This document shows positions 7,865 to 16,708 of a DNA stretch of 37,217 nt, in pieces. This DNA comes from Alphaproteobacteria bacterium. GTDB taxonomy: Bacteria > Pseudomonadota > Alphaproteobacteria > Puniceispirillales > Puniceispirillaceae. The translations under genes were made by a program, and so were the position numbers. The DNA lies in assembly GCA_011524805.1 (NCBI GenBank), contig WTJO01000019.1, forward strand, positions 1 to 37,217. Reading direction: 5' to 3'. The number at the start of each line of letters is the position of its first letter. Positions within the stretch are counted from its first letter, which is position 1. A model generated the notes under the pieces. The model searched no databases. It was not told the origin of the DNA and was given only the letters and a program-made list of their open reading frames with translations.

Positions 7865-9076
7865 CTATTCTTTCTCTCCAGCATCAGCCCGTGCTGTGCT
7901 GTCAGGCACTTCATGCCCCATAATATCCGGATTCAGAATATGAAGCGGGTCAAAGGCTGTTTTGATACGCGACTGAAGCATTGCAAGCTGTTCTGGCTGC
8001 GGCTGGAATTTAGCGATATGTTCACCAGCCTCACCCCGCACCAGATGGGCGTGCCCGCCGCCATGCGCAGAAATAGCGTTCCGGATAATGGCGCTTGAGG
8101 CTGCGGTATCTGATATCTCGCAATTCAGCCATACCAGCCCGCCTGCCCAGTCTGCAATATAGCTGCATGTATGCGCTGACGAGATAATTTCAATAATTTG
8201 CGGCAAGGCTGATGGCACGATAGATAATTTCCAGATTTGCCCTGAAGATGAGGCTAGCTGTTCGGCATTTGTTATCTGCTGCCAGAATAGTGTGCTTTCG
8301 TCTGCTTCCAGAACGCTAACCTCGCCCTGTCCATCCAGAATATTTTTAAGCGCTGTAAGTCTGTCTGCAACAGATACCGCTACACCTTCCAGCCTGATAT
8401 AGCTGGTAAACCTGTCTGCCACTGGCAAAATAGCGCCGCCTGATGGCTCAACTGATGAGGTGAATGCCTGACTGACACTCGCCTGTGCCTCTGCCAGCGT
8501 GTCTGTTGTCAAACAGACAGTCTGCACAGTCTGCGGCTTTGGAAGTACTTTTAAGGTTATGTCTGAGAGGATAGCCAGCCTGCCATAAGACCCGCACATT
8601 AATTTTGACAGATCATAACCAGTGACATTTTTCATCACGCGGCTACCAGATTTAAACTGGTCACATCGGCCAGATATCGCATCAAACCCAAGCAGATAGT
8701 CACGCGCTGCCCCTGCAGAAATTCTGCGTGAGCCTGAGAGGTTTGTCGCAATTATACCGCCAATTGTGCCACCATGTTCAGATGCAAACATCTTTGACAG
8801 ATTTGCCGGCTCAAAGGCCAGCATCTGGTTATGTTTCGCCAGAAGCTGGTCAATTTCATCCAGCCTTGTGCCTGCCCGCACCACCAACACCAGCTCTTCA
8901 GGTTCATAATCAATAATACCCGAATAATGTTCCATAGACAGGCTGTCTTCTGCGGAAACCTGACAATGCATGCCGGATTTGGTGCGGGTGCCACAGGCAT
9001 AAAGCGGACGCTGTGAGTCCATTGCCTGCGCAAGTATCGACTGTATTTCATCGGTATTTTGGGGTGTATATATCAT
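7865..9076 (-). CDS. glcE: Glycolate oxidase FAD-binding subunit GlcE
   Basis: Second flavin subunit of glycolate oxidase. It has a PCMH/VAO-type FAD fold (EELVLVVRAGTRLDEIDQLL near 40-60, GGTIGGIIATNLSGSRRISAGAARDYLLG near 105-135, and the MKNVTGYDLSKLMCGSYG core). The C-terminus ends with the family signature LQSRIKTAFDPLHILNPDIM. At 403 aa it is slightly longer than E. coli GlcE (350). Its middle position in glcDEF, 33 bases after glcD and 2 before glcF, identifies it as GlcE and not a free-standing FAD oxidase. Confidence 0.95.
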   Translation of the reverse strand: MIYTPQNTDEIQSILAQAMDSQRPLYACGTRTKSGMHCQVSAEDSLSMEHYSGIIDYEPEELVLVVRAGTRLDEIDQLLAKHNQMLAFEPANLSKMFASEHGGTIGGIIATNLSGSRRISAGAARDYLLGFDAISGRCDQFKSGSRVMKNVTGYDLSKLMCGSYGRLAILSDITLKVLPKPQTVQTVCLTTDTLAEAQASVSQAFTSSVEPSGGAILPVADRFTSYIRLEGVAVSVADRLTALKNILDGQGEVSVLEADESTLFWQQITNAEQLASSSGQIWKLSIVPSALPQIIEIISSAHTCSYIADWAGGLVWLNCEISDTAASSAIIRNAISAHGGGHAHLVRGEAGEHIAKFQPQPEQLAMLQSRIKTAFDPLHILNPDIMGHEVPDSTARADAGEKE

Positions 9077-9109
9077 CTGAATATCTTCTGGCCAGATTTT
9101 GCCAAAAAA

Positions 9110-10597
9110 TTAAAATCGTGGAATATCAGGATGCGGTAACTTGCCATGATGTACATGAAGCCTGCCTAGCTCGGCACATCTGTGCAGAACAGGAAATACC
9201 TTGCCCGGATTTAACAGATGCTGCGGATCAAATGCACATTTCAGGCGCTGCTGCTGTTTGAGATCATCTTCGGTAAACATCTCACCCATCAAATCTCGCT
9301 TTTCTACACCAACCCCATGTTCACCTGTCAGCACACCGCCTAGCGCAACACAGTTTCGCAGGATATCGGCGCCAAATTCCTCTGCCCGTTCAAGCTCGCC
9401 CGGCTGGTTCGCATCAAACAGAATCAGAGGATGCAGATTGCCGTCACCTGCATGAAATACATTGGCAACCCTAAGGCCATATTTCTGGCTCATTGAGGCC
9501 ATGCGGGTTAGCATTTCAGGCAAAGCCTTGCGCGGGATGGTACCATCCATACAAAGATAATCTGGCGAGATACGCCCCACCGCTGGAAAGGCCGATTTGC
9601 GCCCTGCCCAGAACTGGTTTCTCTCAGCCTCCGAAGTGCTGGCACGGATAGAGGTTGCTCCAGCCTTTTTCACAATTTCAGAGACAGCATTGATCAGAAA
9701 ATCAACTTCTGTTTCAGGGCCGTCTAGCTCAACAATCAGCAAGGCCGCCGCCTCTCTTGGATAGCCTGCCCCGACAAAATCTTCTGCCGCATTAATCGCA
9801 GGGCCGTCCATCATCTCCATACCGGCCGGAATAATGCCGGCAGCAATAACGTCACTTACCGCCTGCCCGCCTTCCTGCGCACTGTCAAACCCTACCAATA
9901 GGGCGCGCTGGCTCGCCGGTTTGCGTAATATCCGTACAGTGACTTCGGTAACCACACCCAGCAGACCCTCAGACCCAGTCATCACCCCTAGAATATCAAA
10001 CCCGTCAGCATCCAGATGCTTTCCGCCCAGACGCAATATCTCGCCATCCATCGTGACCATTTCAATGCCAAGCACATTATTTGTGGTCAGCCCGTATTTC
10101 AGGCAATGCACCCCGCCCGAATTTTCAGCGATATTGCCGCCAATTGAACAGGCTATCTGGCTTGACGGATCAGGCGCATAATAAAAGCCCTCATCCTGAA
10201 CGGCCTGCGTAATGCCAAGATTGGTGACGCCGGGCTGTGCGGTCACTGCTCTGTTTTCATAATCAATTTCGGTAATTTTGTTAAATTTACCAAGCCCCAG
10301 AAGCACGCCATCTGACAACGGAATAGCCCCGCCAGATAATGAGGTGCCTGCCCCCCGTGGTACAATCTTTACCGCATTATCACGGCACCAGCGCATCACA
10401 TCAGCTACCTGCTGTGTGGTTTCAGGCAGGACAACTACAAGCGGCTGATTTCGATAGGCAGACAGCCCATCCGTATCAAAAGCGCTCATGCTTTTATCAT
10501 CATCAATCACACATCCGGCTGGCAGCATTGATTTCAATGCAGAGACAATCTCAGCCCGTCTATCCAGAATCCCCTGATCTGCGTTCGGTAACAGCAT
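9110..10597 (-). CDS. glcD: Glycolate oxidase subunit GlcD (FAD-linked)
   Basis: Catalytic FAD subunit oxidising glycolate (and often D-lactate) to the 2-oxoacid. The 495 aa are close to E. coli GlcD (499). The FAD-binding part shows PLVVVLPETTQQVADVMRWC, VPRGAGTSLSGGAIP, PDPSSQIACSIGGNIAENSG and GSEGLLGVVTEVTVRILRKP. The C-terminal oxidase domain has NVFHAGDGNLHPLILFD and the conserved GGVLTGEHGVGVEK. The ATG at 10595-10597 is preceded by AGGAAG at good spacing. First gene of the glcDEF unit, whose promoter should lie in 10598-10720. Glycolate use fits a phytoplankton-associated marine heterotroph (inference). Confidence 0.97.
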   Translation of the reverse strand: MLLPNADQGILDRRAEIVSALKSMLPAGCVIDDDKSMSAFDTDGLSAYRNQPLVVVLPETTQQVADVMRWCRDNAVKIVPRGAGTSLSGGAIPLSDGVLLGLGKFNKITEIDYENRAVTAQPGVTNLGITQAVQDEGFYYAPDPSSQIACSIGGNIAENSGGVHCLKYGLTTNNVLGIEMVTMDGEILRLGGKHLDADGFDILGVMTGSEGLLGVVTEVTVRILRKPASQRALLVGFDSAQEGGQAVSDVIAAGIIPAGMEMMDGPAINAAEDFVGAGYPREAAALLIVELDGPETEVDFLINAVSEIVKKAGATSIRASTSEAERNQFWAGRKSAFPAVGRISPDYLCMDGTIPRKALPEMLTRMASMSQKYGLRVANVFHAGDGNLHPLILFDANQPGELERAEEFGADILRNCVALGGVLTGEHGVGVEKRDLMGEMFTEDDLKQQQRLKCAFDPQHLLNPGKVFPVLHRCAELGRLHVHHGKLPHPDIPRF

Positions 10598-10723
10598 ATT
10601 ATCTTCCTAAATGAGTTTGCGTCATCAAAGATGGCGAATTTATACCAAAAATATAATTCTACCGTTCCTTTTCAACAGAACGAAGAGTATCACTATCACG
10701 ATTTAAGAACAAACATATGATGT

Positions 10724-10746
10724 GCCTTTCCGCATCGTGGAAAGGC
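10724..10746. other. Perfect 8-bp inverted repeat upstream of glcD
   Basis: GCCTTTCC (10724-10731) and GGAAAGGC (10739-10746) flank a 7-base loop GCATCGT. On the plus strand GTTTTA follows, but no plus-strand gene ends here. On the minus strand it lies between the rpmJ terminator and glcDEF, about 125 bases before the glcD start. It could be an operator for a glcDEF regulator or a second terminator. No regulator gene is in the window. Confidence 0.4.
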
Positions 10747-10758
10747 GTTTTAGATAAT

Positions 10759-10789
10759 GAAAAAGCCGCATATCATGTGACATACGGCT
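10759..10789 (-). terminator. Rho-independent terminator of rpmJ
   Basis: Read on the minus strand: AGCCGTATGTC pairs with GATATGCGGCT through an 11-bp stem (two G-U pairs) and a 4-base loop, followed by TTTTTC. It lies 60 bases past the rpmJ stop codon and separates rpmJ from glcDEF. Confidence 0.85.
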
Positions 10790-10849
10790 GATTACACTAT
10801 AATTTTGGGTTGCAGCTTGATGCAAGCGCAACAAATCGGGCGCGAGATG

Positions 10850-10975
10850 CTAGCCCTGACGTGCCTTCATTCTTGGATTCTTTTTGTTAATCACATAAAG
10901 ACGGCCACGACGGCGTACTACCTGACAGTTACGGTCGCGGTTTTTCAAGGTTTTCAGAGAGCTTGCAACTTTCAT
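10850..10975 (-). CDS. rpmJ: 50S ribosomal protein L36, C-minus form
   Basis: Small large-subunit ribosomal protein. The minus strand from ATG at 10973-10975 to TAG at 10850-10852 gives 41 aa with the L36 pattern [33 protein letters not shown] and MKARQG. Only one Cys is present, so the zinc ribbon (C-x2-C, C-x4-H) of the C-plus form is lost. This 41-residue type is the usual one in alphaproteobacteria. It stands alone, with its own intrinsic terminator, and is not in the spc operon. Confidence 0.95.
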   Translation of the reverse strand: MKVASSLKTLKNRDRNCQVVRRRGRLYVINKKNPRMKARQG

Positions 10976-11061
10976 TTTCTTAACTTTCGCCCACATGCCC
11001 GAAACGGGCTAAATTCGTCATTGAGCCCGCACAATAGACAAGACACCACAGAAGGTCAAGC

Positions 11062-11706
11062 CTAAAGGCGAAAATCTGCCGAAACCTGACATCCTGCGAG
11101 CCCGCAATAGCCGTTTGGGTTTTTATGCAGATATTGCTGATGATAATCTTCAGCATAGAAAAAATTATCTTCTTTCCTGATTTCGGTGGTGATAGCGCCA
11201 TATCCTGCACTTGCCAGCGCCTGACCATATATCTGTGCTGTCTGACGCGCGCACCCTAGGGATTCATCATCATCAAGATACAGGGCTGTGCGATATTGTG
11301 TGCCTCTGTCATTGCCCTGCCGCATTGCCTGCGTAGGATCATGCTCTTCCCAGAAAATCTTCAACAGCGCTTCAAGCGGGACGATACCGGCATCATATAT
11401 AATCAGCACCGCCTCTGTGTGGCCAGTTTGCCCCGAACATACCTCTTCATAGGTCGGATGCGGCGTAATCCCGCCACTATATCCAACAGCCGTGCTATAC
11501 ACACCCTCCACCTGCCAGAACAGCCGCTCGGCACCCCAGAAACAGCCCATTCCGACTACCAGCCTGCTGAGATGTTCAGGAAATGGCGGCACTAGCGGTG
11601 TGCCAAGAACGCAATGCTGTTTTAGCCCGCCAAGCGGCGTATTGCGGCCAGCCAGCGCTTCAGACTTCATCGGCAATCTAGTTTTGAAAGGATTGGCAAA
11701 GAACAT
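11062..11706 (-). CDS. msrA: Peptide-methionine (S)-S-oxide reductase
   Basis: Repairs methionine-S-sulfoxide in proteins, with reducing power from thioredoxin. The catalytic Cys lies in MGCFWGAERLFW (C55 with the start chosen here), with VYSTAVGYSGG, EVCSGQTGHTEAV, NDRGTQYRTALY and YAEDYHQQYLHKNPNGYCG, and a C-terminal Cys pair that can resolve the disulfide. Close to E. coli MsrA over its whole length. The start is set at the ATG at 11704-11706 because GAGGAA lies 7-8 bases upstream. Two earlier in-frame ATGs (up to 11736) lack a binding site; using the first would add 10 residues. It gives 214 aa. Confidence 0.95.
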   Translation of the reverse strand: MFFANPFKTRLPMKSEALAGRNTPLGGLKQHCVLGTPLVPPFPEHLSRLVVGMGCFWGAERLFWQVEGVYSTAVGYSGGITPHPTYEEVCSGQTGHTEAVLIIYDAGIVPLEALLKIFWEEHDPTQAMRQGNDRGTQYRTALYLDDDESLGCARQTAQIYGQALASAGYGAITTEIRKEDNFFYAEDYHQQYLHKNPNGYCGLAGCQVSADFRL

Positions 11707-11789
11707 TGGCATTTCCTCATCTGTCATGTTCGGCATCTTATATCATTCAAGATAATCCCGAGATTAAGAATTGGAAGCCAGTAAATTTT

Positions 11790-12968
11790 CTATGCCTCTA
11801 GCGCTGCGATGCCGGGCAGGATTTTACCTTCAATCCATTCAAGAAACGCTCCACCAGCCAGAGATACATAGCTAAATTCTTCGGCTACCCCTGCCCCGTT
11901 CAACGCTGCGACTGTATCACCGCCCCCTGCAACAGAGGTCAACCCGCCTTTTGATTTGGCGGCCACATGACGGGCAAGCTGGTAAGTGCCCTGATCAAAT
12001 CCTGCCAGCTCAAACGCGCCCATGGGCCCGTTCCATAGCACTGTATTTGCCTTATCAATCACCTGGCCAAATGAAGCTAGGGTCTGCGCGCCTATATCAA
12101 GCATCATCTCGGCGTCTGACAGCCCGTCTGACAGCATCACCTGACGCGATGGTGCGTTAGCGGCGAACTGCTCTGCCACGATTCCGTCTATGGGCAGATG
12201 GATGGTGCATCCGCTTGTGCTGGCCGTGGCTTCGATTTCCCTGACAATCTCCAGCATCTCAGGTTCGGCCAGAGACGCACCCATCTCATAGCCGCGCGCC
12301 AGTGCAAAGGTGTTGGCCATGCCGCCGCCCAGCAGAATATGATCTGTCTTGTCTACCAGATGGTTCAAAACGGCTAGCTTGGTAGATACTTTTGCACCCC
12401 CAACAACAGCCACAACAGGGCGGACAGGCGCATCCAGCACCCTGTTTAATGCGGTAACTTCAGCACTTAGCAACGCCCCTGCATAGGCAGGCAGCAATGC
12501 CGCCACCGCATGCGTTGAGGCATGCGCCCGATGCGCACATGAAAACGCATCATTAATATAGACGTCACCAAACCGTGCCAGCATGGCTGCAAATGCAGGT
12601 TCATTTGCTTCTTCACCTGCAAAAAATCTCAGATTCTCAAGCATGATGACAGATGCATCAGAGCCCGTGTCAGCCTCTGGCGCATCAGGTGATAAAAGCG
12701 GCACAGCAAACCCCAATCTTGATGAGAGGTACTCTGCGACCGGCAAAAGCGAATATTCAGGCTTTATCTGCCCCTTGGGCCGCCCAAGATGAGAGCAGAG
12801 CCTGAGTTTTGCCCCTGCCTCAAGAAGTGCCTTAAGCCCGTCAACTGTCCTGTCTATGCGGGTGGTATCTGTTATCCTGCCGCCATCAATCGGGCAGTTA
12901 TAATCTACCCTGATAAGGCATGGCGTGCCTGATACATCTCCGGACAGCAACTCTGCTATATCTCTCAT
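11790..12968 (-). CDS. pgk: Phosphoglycerate kinase
   Basis: Glycolytic/gluconeogenic transfer of phosphate between 1,3-bisphosphoglycerate and ADP. The 392 aa contain the substrate-binding N-terminal motif LIRVDYNCPIDGGRITDTTRI, SHLGRPKG, the YINDAFSCAHRAHAST segment, and the nucleotide-binding VVGGAKVSTKLAVLNHL, GGGMANTFALARG, LWNGPMGAFE and VAGGGDTVAAL. A small deviation is NCP where DVNVP/DFNVP is usual in the N-terminal motif. gap and tpi are not adjacent. It is divergent from azlC across 110 bases. Confidence 0.96.
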   Translation of the reverse strand: MRDIAELLSGDVSGTPCLIRVDYNCPIDGGRITDTTRIDRTVDGLKALLEAGAKLRLCSHLGRPKGQIKPEYSLLPVAEYLSSRLGFAVPLLSPDAPEADTGSDASVIMLENLRFFAGEEANEPAFAAMLARFGDVYINDAFSCAHRAHASTHAVAALLPAYAGALLSAEVTALNRVLDAPVRPVVAVVGGAKVSTKLAVLNHLVDKTDHILLGGGMANTFALARGYEMGASLAEPEMLEIVREIEATASTSGCTIHLPIDGIVAEQFAANAPSRQVMLSDGLSDAEMMLDIGAQTLASFGQVIDKANTVLWNGPMGAFELAGFDQGTYQLARHVAAKSKGGLTSVAGGGDTVAALNGAGVAEEFSYVSLAGGAFLEWIEGKILPGIAALEA

Positions 12969-13078
12969 CTCTGGCCCCGATACAATTATCTTTGTCTGGT
13001 ATTTATGTTTCTCTGGTACAAAATTGGGATGAATTATGCAATAAGGCGTATATCAACAAGCTAAAGATTTTAACAGAG

Positions 13079-13783
13079 ATGAAACAGCCCAGCCCTACAT
13101 TTGCCGAATTCAAGTCAGGTATTCTTGATGAACTGCCACTTCAGGCAGGTATTGTGCCGTTCGGGATGGTCTATGGCATTCTGGGCGTTGAAAGCGGCAT
13201 GTCTGCACTGGAAACATTCATGCTTTCGTCAATATTATTTGGCGGTGCCAGCCAGATTGTCTTCACCCAGCTTCTGGCAGCGGCCACCCCTGCGGTTGTT
13301 CTGGTCTCGTCAATTGCGGCGATTAATGCGCGCCATATGCTCTATTCAACATCGATGCTGCCTTATCTGAGGCATTTGCCTTTGCGGTGGCGTGTTGTGC
13401 TTGCCTATCTGCTAACAGATGAGGCCTATGCAGTCACTATTAGGCGATATATCGACAAGCCACATAATCAGTATATGCATTATCATCTTCTGGGTAGTGG
13501 GCTGTTGCTATTTACGGTCTGGCAGATATCCACACTGGCCGGCATTATGCTTGGCACCACCATCCCAAAGGCGCTTTCACTTGGCTTTGCGATACCGCTA
13601 TCATTTATGGCGATTGTGATACCACTTCTGAAATCCACACCCCAGATTGTTGCCGCGCTGACCGCAGGTGTGATTGCGCTTACCTGCCAGTCACTTCCAT
13701 GGAATAGCTGGCTGATACTGGCGGCCTGTGGCGGCATTATCGCGGGCATGATATCTGACAGGCTTACAGGAGAGGCGGCATGA
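13079..13783 (+). CDS. azlC: AzlC-family branched-chain amino-acid exporter, large subunit
   Basis: Inner-membrane permease of the AzlC/YgaZ family, which with AzlD/YgaH exports branched-chain amino acids. The start is taken at the ATG at 13079 (MKQPSPTFAEFKSG), which begins the family's normal N-terminus; a longer frame back to 12920 runs through the pgk start and is unlikely. The product is 234 aa. Family landmarks are LPLQAGIVPFGMVYGILGVESGMS, FGGASQIVFTQLL, INARHMLYS and LLTDEAYAV, with about six hydrophobic segments. The stop overlaps the azlD start by 4 bases, so the two are coupled. Confidence 0.92.
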   Translation: MKQPSPTFAEFKSGILDELPLQAGIVPFGMVYGILGVESGMSALETFMLSSILFGGASQIVFTQLLAAATPAVVLVSSIAAINARHMLYSTSMLPYLRHLPLRWRVVLAYLLTDEAYAVTIRRYIDKPHNQYMHYHLLGSGLLLFTVWQISTLAGIMLGTTIPKALSLGFAIPLSFMAIVIPLLKSTPQIVAALTAGVIALTCQSLPWNSWLILAACGGIIAGMISDRLTGEAA

Positions 13784-14091
13784 TCTGGATTATTATGATC
13801 TGTTGTGGTCTGGCAACCTTTGCAGCGCGTTTTCTACCTCTAAGCGGAATTTTACCTGCCGAATTGCCAAAGCCTGTGCAAAAAGCAATGCAGTTTGTGC
13901 CTGTGGCTGTGCTGATGCCGATAATTCTGTCCGGTATTTTTATATCGACAGACCAGCAGATTCAGATTGACGGTAATATGCGTATCTATGCGGCCGTGAT
14001 AGCGGCTATTGTTGCAATAACAACCAGAAATGTCATCGCCACCATCATTACCGGCCTGTTATGTCTGTGGGGGCTGGATTTTCTATTTTAG
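13780..14091 (+). CDS. azlD: AzlD-family branched-chain amino-acid exporter, small subunit
   Basis: Partner membrane protein of AzlC. The 103 residues have four hydrophobic segments and the family pattern CGLATFAARFLPLSG, PKPVQKAMQFVPVAVLMPIILS, IYAAVIAAIVAITTRNVIATI. It begins with ATGA overlapping the azlC stop. It ends overlapping by 9 bases the convergent permease gene at 14083-15015. Confidence 0.92.
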   Translation: MIWIIMICCGLATFAARFLPLSGILPAELPKPVQKAMQFVPVAVLMPIILSGIFISTDQQIQIDGNMRIYAAVIAAIVAITTRNVIATIITGLLCLWGLDFLF

Positions 14092-15015
14092 CTTTACCGG
14101 TATAAATCTGTTTAGCCGCCCATCCATAACCATCAGCCCGATTGCGACCAGTCCGAACCCTGCCATATCTGCATAGCTGACAAATTGCTGTAACAGCATT
14201 GCATCTATAACAAGCGCAAATACAGGCACGATAATCGTTACCAGCATCAGGTTGGATGCGCCTGCAAGTTCAAGAATACGGAAATATAGCGGATAGGCCA
14301 GTGCCGTGCCAAAGACACCTAGCCCTATCACCAGCAATATCATGTCAAACGGCGCAGAGAATATCGCAGGTTGCGGTGTACCTGAAAACAGGCTGGCCAC
14401 AAATACAGATATGACAGCCGAGCAGACCAACATTATAACAGCACCATGAATTGGCTGAAATCCGGCCAGTTTCACCTTGCCCCACACGCCCGCAAAAGCA
14501 TATGAAATGGTTGCCAGAATAATGGCAATCTGCCCCCATAAAATAGTGCTATCTTCTGTCCCGCCAGACAGATTTTCAAGGCCAATGGCGATGCTAACGC
14601 CAAAAATCCCAATAATAACCCCGATGATGCGGTGCCATTTTGCTGGTTCTGCCGCCAGAAACAGACCCGAGACAATTACCCCCATAAAGGCTGTATTTGC
14701 ATTCAGGATAGAGGCCATCCCGCCTGTCACATATTGCTGGCCAATGGCAATCAGGCTGAAGGGGATGATATTATTCAGCACCCCCATCACCGCACCTGCT
14801 ATCCATAAAGAACGGGTCGGCGATAATGAAAAATTGGGGACAGGCATATTGCCTGTTAACACCAGCCACGCCGTTAACGCTATCGCCCCTGTCACTAGCC
14901 TGAGGCTGACAAGCCAGTACGGGTCAAGATAGCCAAGCCCCACCTCAATAAAATAAAATGATGCGCCCCAGATAAAGGACAACAGGAGCAACAGCCCCCA
15001 CGCTATAGATGACAT
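14083..15015 (-). CDS. DMT-superfamily permease with two EamA domains
   Basis: Predicted inner-membrane metabolite exporter. The 310 aa form about ten hydrophobic helices in two EamA repeats. The first shows SFIWGASFYFIEVGLGYLDP and a second-helix region LRLVTGAIALTAWL; the second repeat starts near ILATISYAFAGVWGK. The substrate cannot be told from sequence. AAGGCAC lies 7 bases before the ATG. It is on the minus strand after the TauE/PCD pair but separated from it by 42 bases, so it could be read in the same transcript. Confidence 0.88.
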   Translation of the reverse strand: MSSIAWGLLLLLSFIWGASFYFIEVGLGYLDPYWLVSLRLVTGAIALTAWLVLTGNMPVPNFSLSPTRSLWIAGAVMGVLNNIIPFSLIAIGQQYVTGGMASILNANTAFMGVIVSGLFLAAEPAKWHRIIGVIIGIFGVSIAIGLENLSGGTEDSTILWGQIAIILATISYAFAGVWGKVKLAGFQPIHGAVIMLVCSAVISVFVASLFSGTPQPAIFSAPFDMILLVIGLGVFGTALAYPLYFRILELAGASNLMLVTIIVPVFALVIDAMLLQQFVSYADMAGFGLVAIGLMVMDGRLNRFIPVKLK

Positions 15016-15057
15016 GATGTGCCTTGTGAAAAATTACCTGCCGCCCCTTATCAGGGC

Positions 15058-15822
15058 TCAATTCATAAAAGAAGTCAATGAAGCATAACCAAGCCTCAGC
15101 CCCATAAACAGAAACAGCACAAGTACCAGCTTGCGGAAAAACACCGCACTGACAAAGGGGCGCAGACGCTCACCAATGGCAAACCCTGCGATCGCTGTCA
15201 AACTGCCCAATATGCCATAGCCAATAATGCCCAGATGGAATATCGAGGTGACACTATAGCCGAAAATAATCGGCACACAGCCTATTGTCACAAGAAAACC
15301 TGTCGCATCAATAAACTGCTTTGGTGATACATTCTTCATCACCAGATATATTGTAATTGGCACACCCCATGCCGAGGTCAGCCCGCCAATCAGGCCAGCC
15401 AGCCCGCCAAGTACATATTGAAACGGCCTGTCCAGATGCGGTGGCAGATATAGCGCATGCCCAAATAGCTGATTCAGGGTAAAGCCAAAAATAGATATCG
15501 CTATCATCAGCCTGATAATATCGTTGCCAAGCGATGCGGCCAGCAATGCAGTCCCTGTCATACAGACCATCATCACACCGGCAAACCGCCAATATGACGA
15601 GATAAGCTGTCTAATGCTATCTGCCTTGCATAGCTGATAGAGGTTGGTGACTACCATAGGCATCACATTCAGACCGATTGCTTCAAGCGGTGTTACCGAA
15701 ATCGTCAATAGCGTGAGCGCGGCAGTTGGCAGACCAATACCGATAAGACCCTTGATGATACCTGCGATAAAAAAGCTGATGCCGACAATGCCGGATAATT
15801 CAGCTGTCATGGTGCTGATCAC
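15058..15822 (-). CDS. TauE/SafE-family sulfite/anion permease
   Basis: Membrane protein of the TauE/SafE (DUF81) family, often linked to export of sulfite, sulfoacetate or similar anions. The 254 aa have about eight hydrophobic segments. GISFFIAGIIKGLIGIGLPT near the start is the family glycine-rich motif, and GGLAGLIGGLTSAWGVPITIYLV opens the second half as its repeat. The first start is GTG (15820-15822) overlapping the upstream gene's stop (GTGA); an ATG four codons later is also possible. The substrate is unknown. Its translational coupling to a pterin dehydratase has no obvious logic. Confidence 0.85.
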   Translation of the reverse strand: MISTMTAELSGIVGISFFIAGIIKGLIGIGLPTAALTLLTISVTPLEAIGLNVMPMVVTNLYQLCKADSIRQLISSYWRFAGVMMVCMTGTALLAASLGNDIIRLMIAISIFGFTLNQLFGHALYLPPHLDRPFQYVLGGLAGLIGGLTSAWGVPITIYLVMKNVSPKQFIDATGFLVTIGCVPIIFGYSVTSIFHLGIIGYGILGSLTAIAGFAIGERLRPFVSAVFFRKLVLVLFLFMGLRLGYASLTSFMN

Positions 15823-16127
15823 AAAATACCAGCCTGTCTTGTGTGTGCAGCCTTGTCCATGGCCTTGGCAAGCTCTATATCCAGCATGCTGACACCGCCT
15901 GCATCGTGGGTTGTCAGGCTGATATGCACGCGGTTATACACATTTGACCATTCGGGGTGATGATTCATCTTGTCAGCGATAATCGCGATCTGCATCATAA
16001 AGCTGATAGCACTGGCAAAACTGTCAAACCGGTAGCCAATCTCCAGCGCGTGCTTATCTTTGTTAAACTGCCAGTCAGGCAATGAGCCCAGATGCTGTTC
16101 AATTTCCTGCTGTAAGAGGACTGACAC
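15819..16127 (-). CDS. phhB: 4a-hydroxytetrahydrobiopterin dehydratase (pterin carbinolamine dehydratase)
   Basis: Dehydrates the 4a-carbinolamine pterin formed by aromatic amino-acid hydroxylases or by side reactions. The start is set at GTG 16125-16127 because AAGGAG lies 6 bases upstream; a GTG at 16160 would add 11 residues without a binding site. The 102-aa length is then normal for the family. The active-site signature is intact: KMNHHPEWSNVYNRV (H56, H57) and LTTHDAGG (H74, D75). No phenylalanine hydroxylase gene is nearby. The family also has moonlighting roles, so the physiological substrate is uncertain. Confidence 0.92.
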   Translation of the reverse strand: MSVLLQQEIEQHLGSLPDWQFNKDKHALEIGYRFDSFASAISFMMQIAIIADKMNHHPEWSNVYNRVHISLTTHDAGGVSMLDIELAKAMDKAAHTRQAGIL

Positions 16128-16188
16128 AATATGCTCCTTATCAATTATACCGACATCCACATATCACCATAGAACAGGAAGCCGGATA

Positions 16189-16647
16189 TTGAAAACTCTT
16201 CTTTTCATCGCCCATACTCCGTCTGAAAATACCCGCCTGCTGGCCACACAGGCGATTGCCAGTATTCAGGAATATGCGCCCGCCCTCAGGCTTGTAACTA
16301 AACAGCCTCAAGAGGTGCAGATAGAAGATGGGCTGGCATGTGACGGTATCATGCTTGGGACTATTGAAAATATCGGCTATATGTCGGGCATGACAAAAGA
16401 TATGTTTGACAGATGCTATAATGGCTGGTTGGACAGGCAGGCAGGCTTGCCAGCTTGCATATATATCCGCGCAGGGCTTGACGGCACAGCCACCAGACAG
16501 GCCATTAATGCCATCGCAACTGGTCTGAAATGGCGCCTTGTCCAGCCGCCTATTGTGCTAAAGGGCAGCTTTTGTGATAGCTTTGGCGACACATTATCAG
16601 AACAGGCGGCAGGCTTTGCTGCGGGGCTTGAGCAGGGTATATTCTAG
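16189..16647 (+). CDS. Small flavodoxin-like/NAD(P)H-dependent FMN oxidoreductase-fold protein
   Basis: The 152 aa have a flavodoxin-like alpha/beta fold. TLLFIAHTPSENTRLLA at the N-terminus is the phosphate-binding loop after strand 1. GIMLGTIENIGYMSGMTKDMFDRCYN matches the flavin-contact loop and helix seen in flavodoxin/NADPH-dependent FMN reductase families. I infer FMN binding; the partner is unknown. The start is taken as TTG at 16189 with AGGAAG about 9 bases upstream, because the frame further upstream reads back through the divergent dehydratase gene. yciB follows 61 bases later on the same strand. Confidence 0.75.
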   Translation: MKTLLFIAHTPSENTRLLATQAIASIQEYAPALRLVTKQPQEVQIEDGLACDGIMLGTIENIGYMSGMTKDMFDRCYNGWLDRQAGLPACIYIRAGLDGTATRQAINAIATGLKWRLVQPPIVLKGSFCDSFGDTLSEQAAGFAAGLEQGIF

Positions 16648-16708
16648 GGGCAGTTATCTGGCGCAATGGCAGGGTTGTGATCGCCAGCATGTAAGGAACA
16701 GGGTTGTT

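Noticed and set aside
7610-8098. 162-codon plus-strand frame
   Set aside because: It is fully antisense to glcF/glcE, which have clear cofactor motifs. The His/Cys content is a reflection of the Fe-S motifs.
12920-13078. N-terminal extension of AzlC
   Set aside because: It overlaps the divergent pgk start, and the family N-terminus begins at the ATG at 13079.
14477-14932. 151-codon plus-strand frame
   Set aside because: It is antisense to the DMT permease and has no family features.
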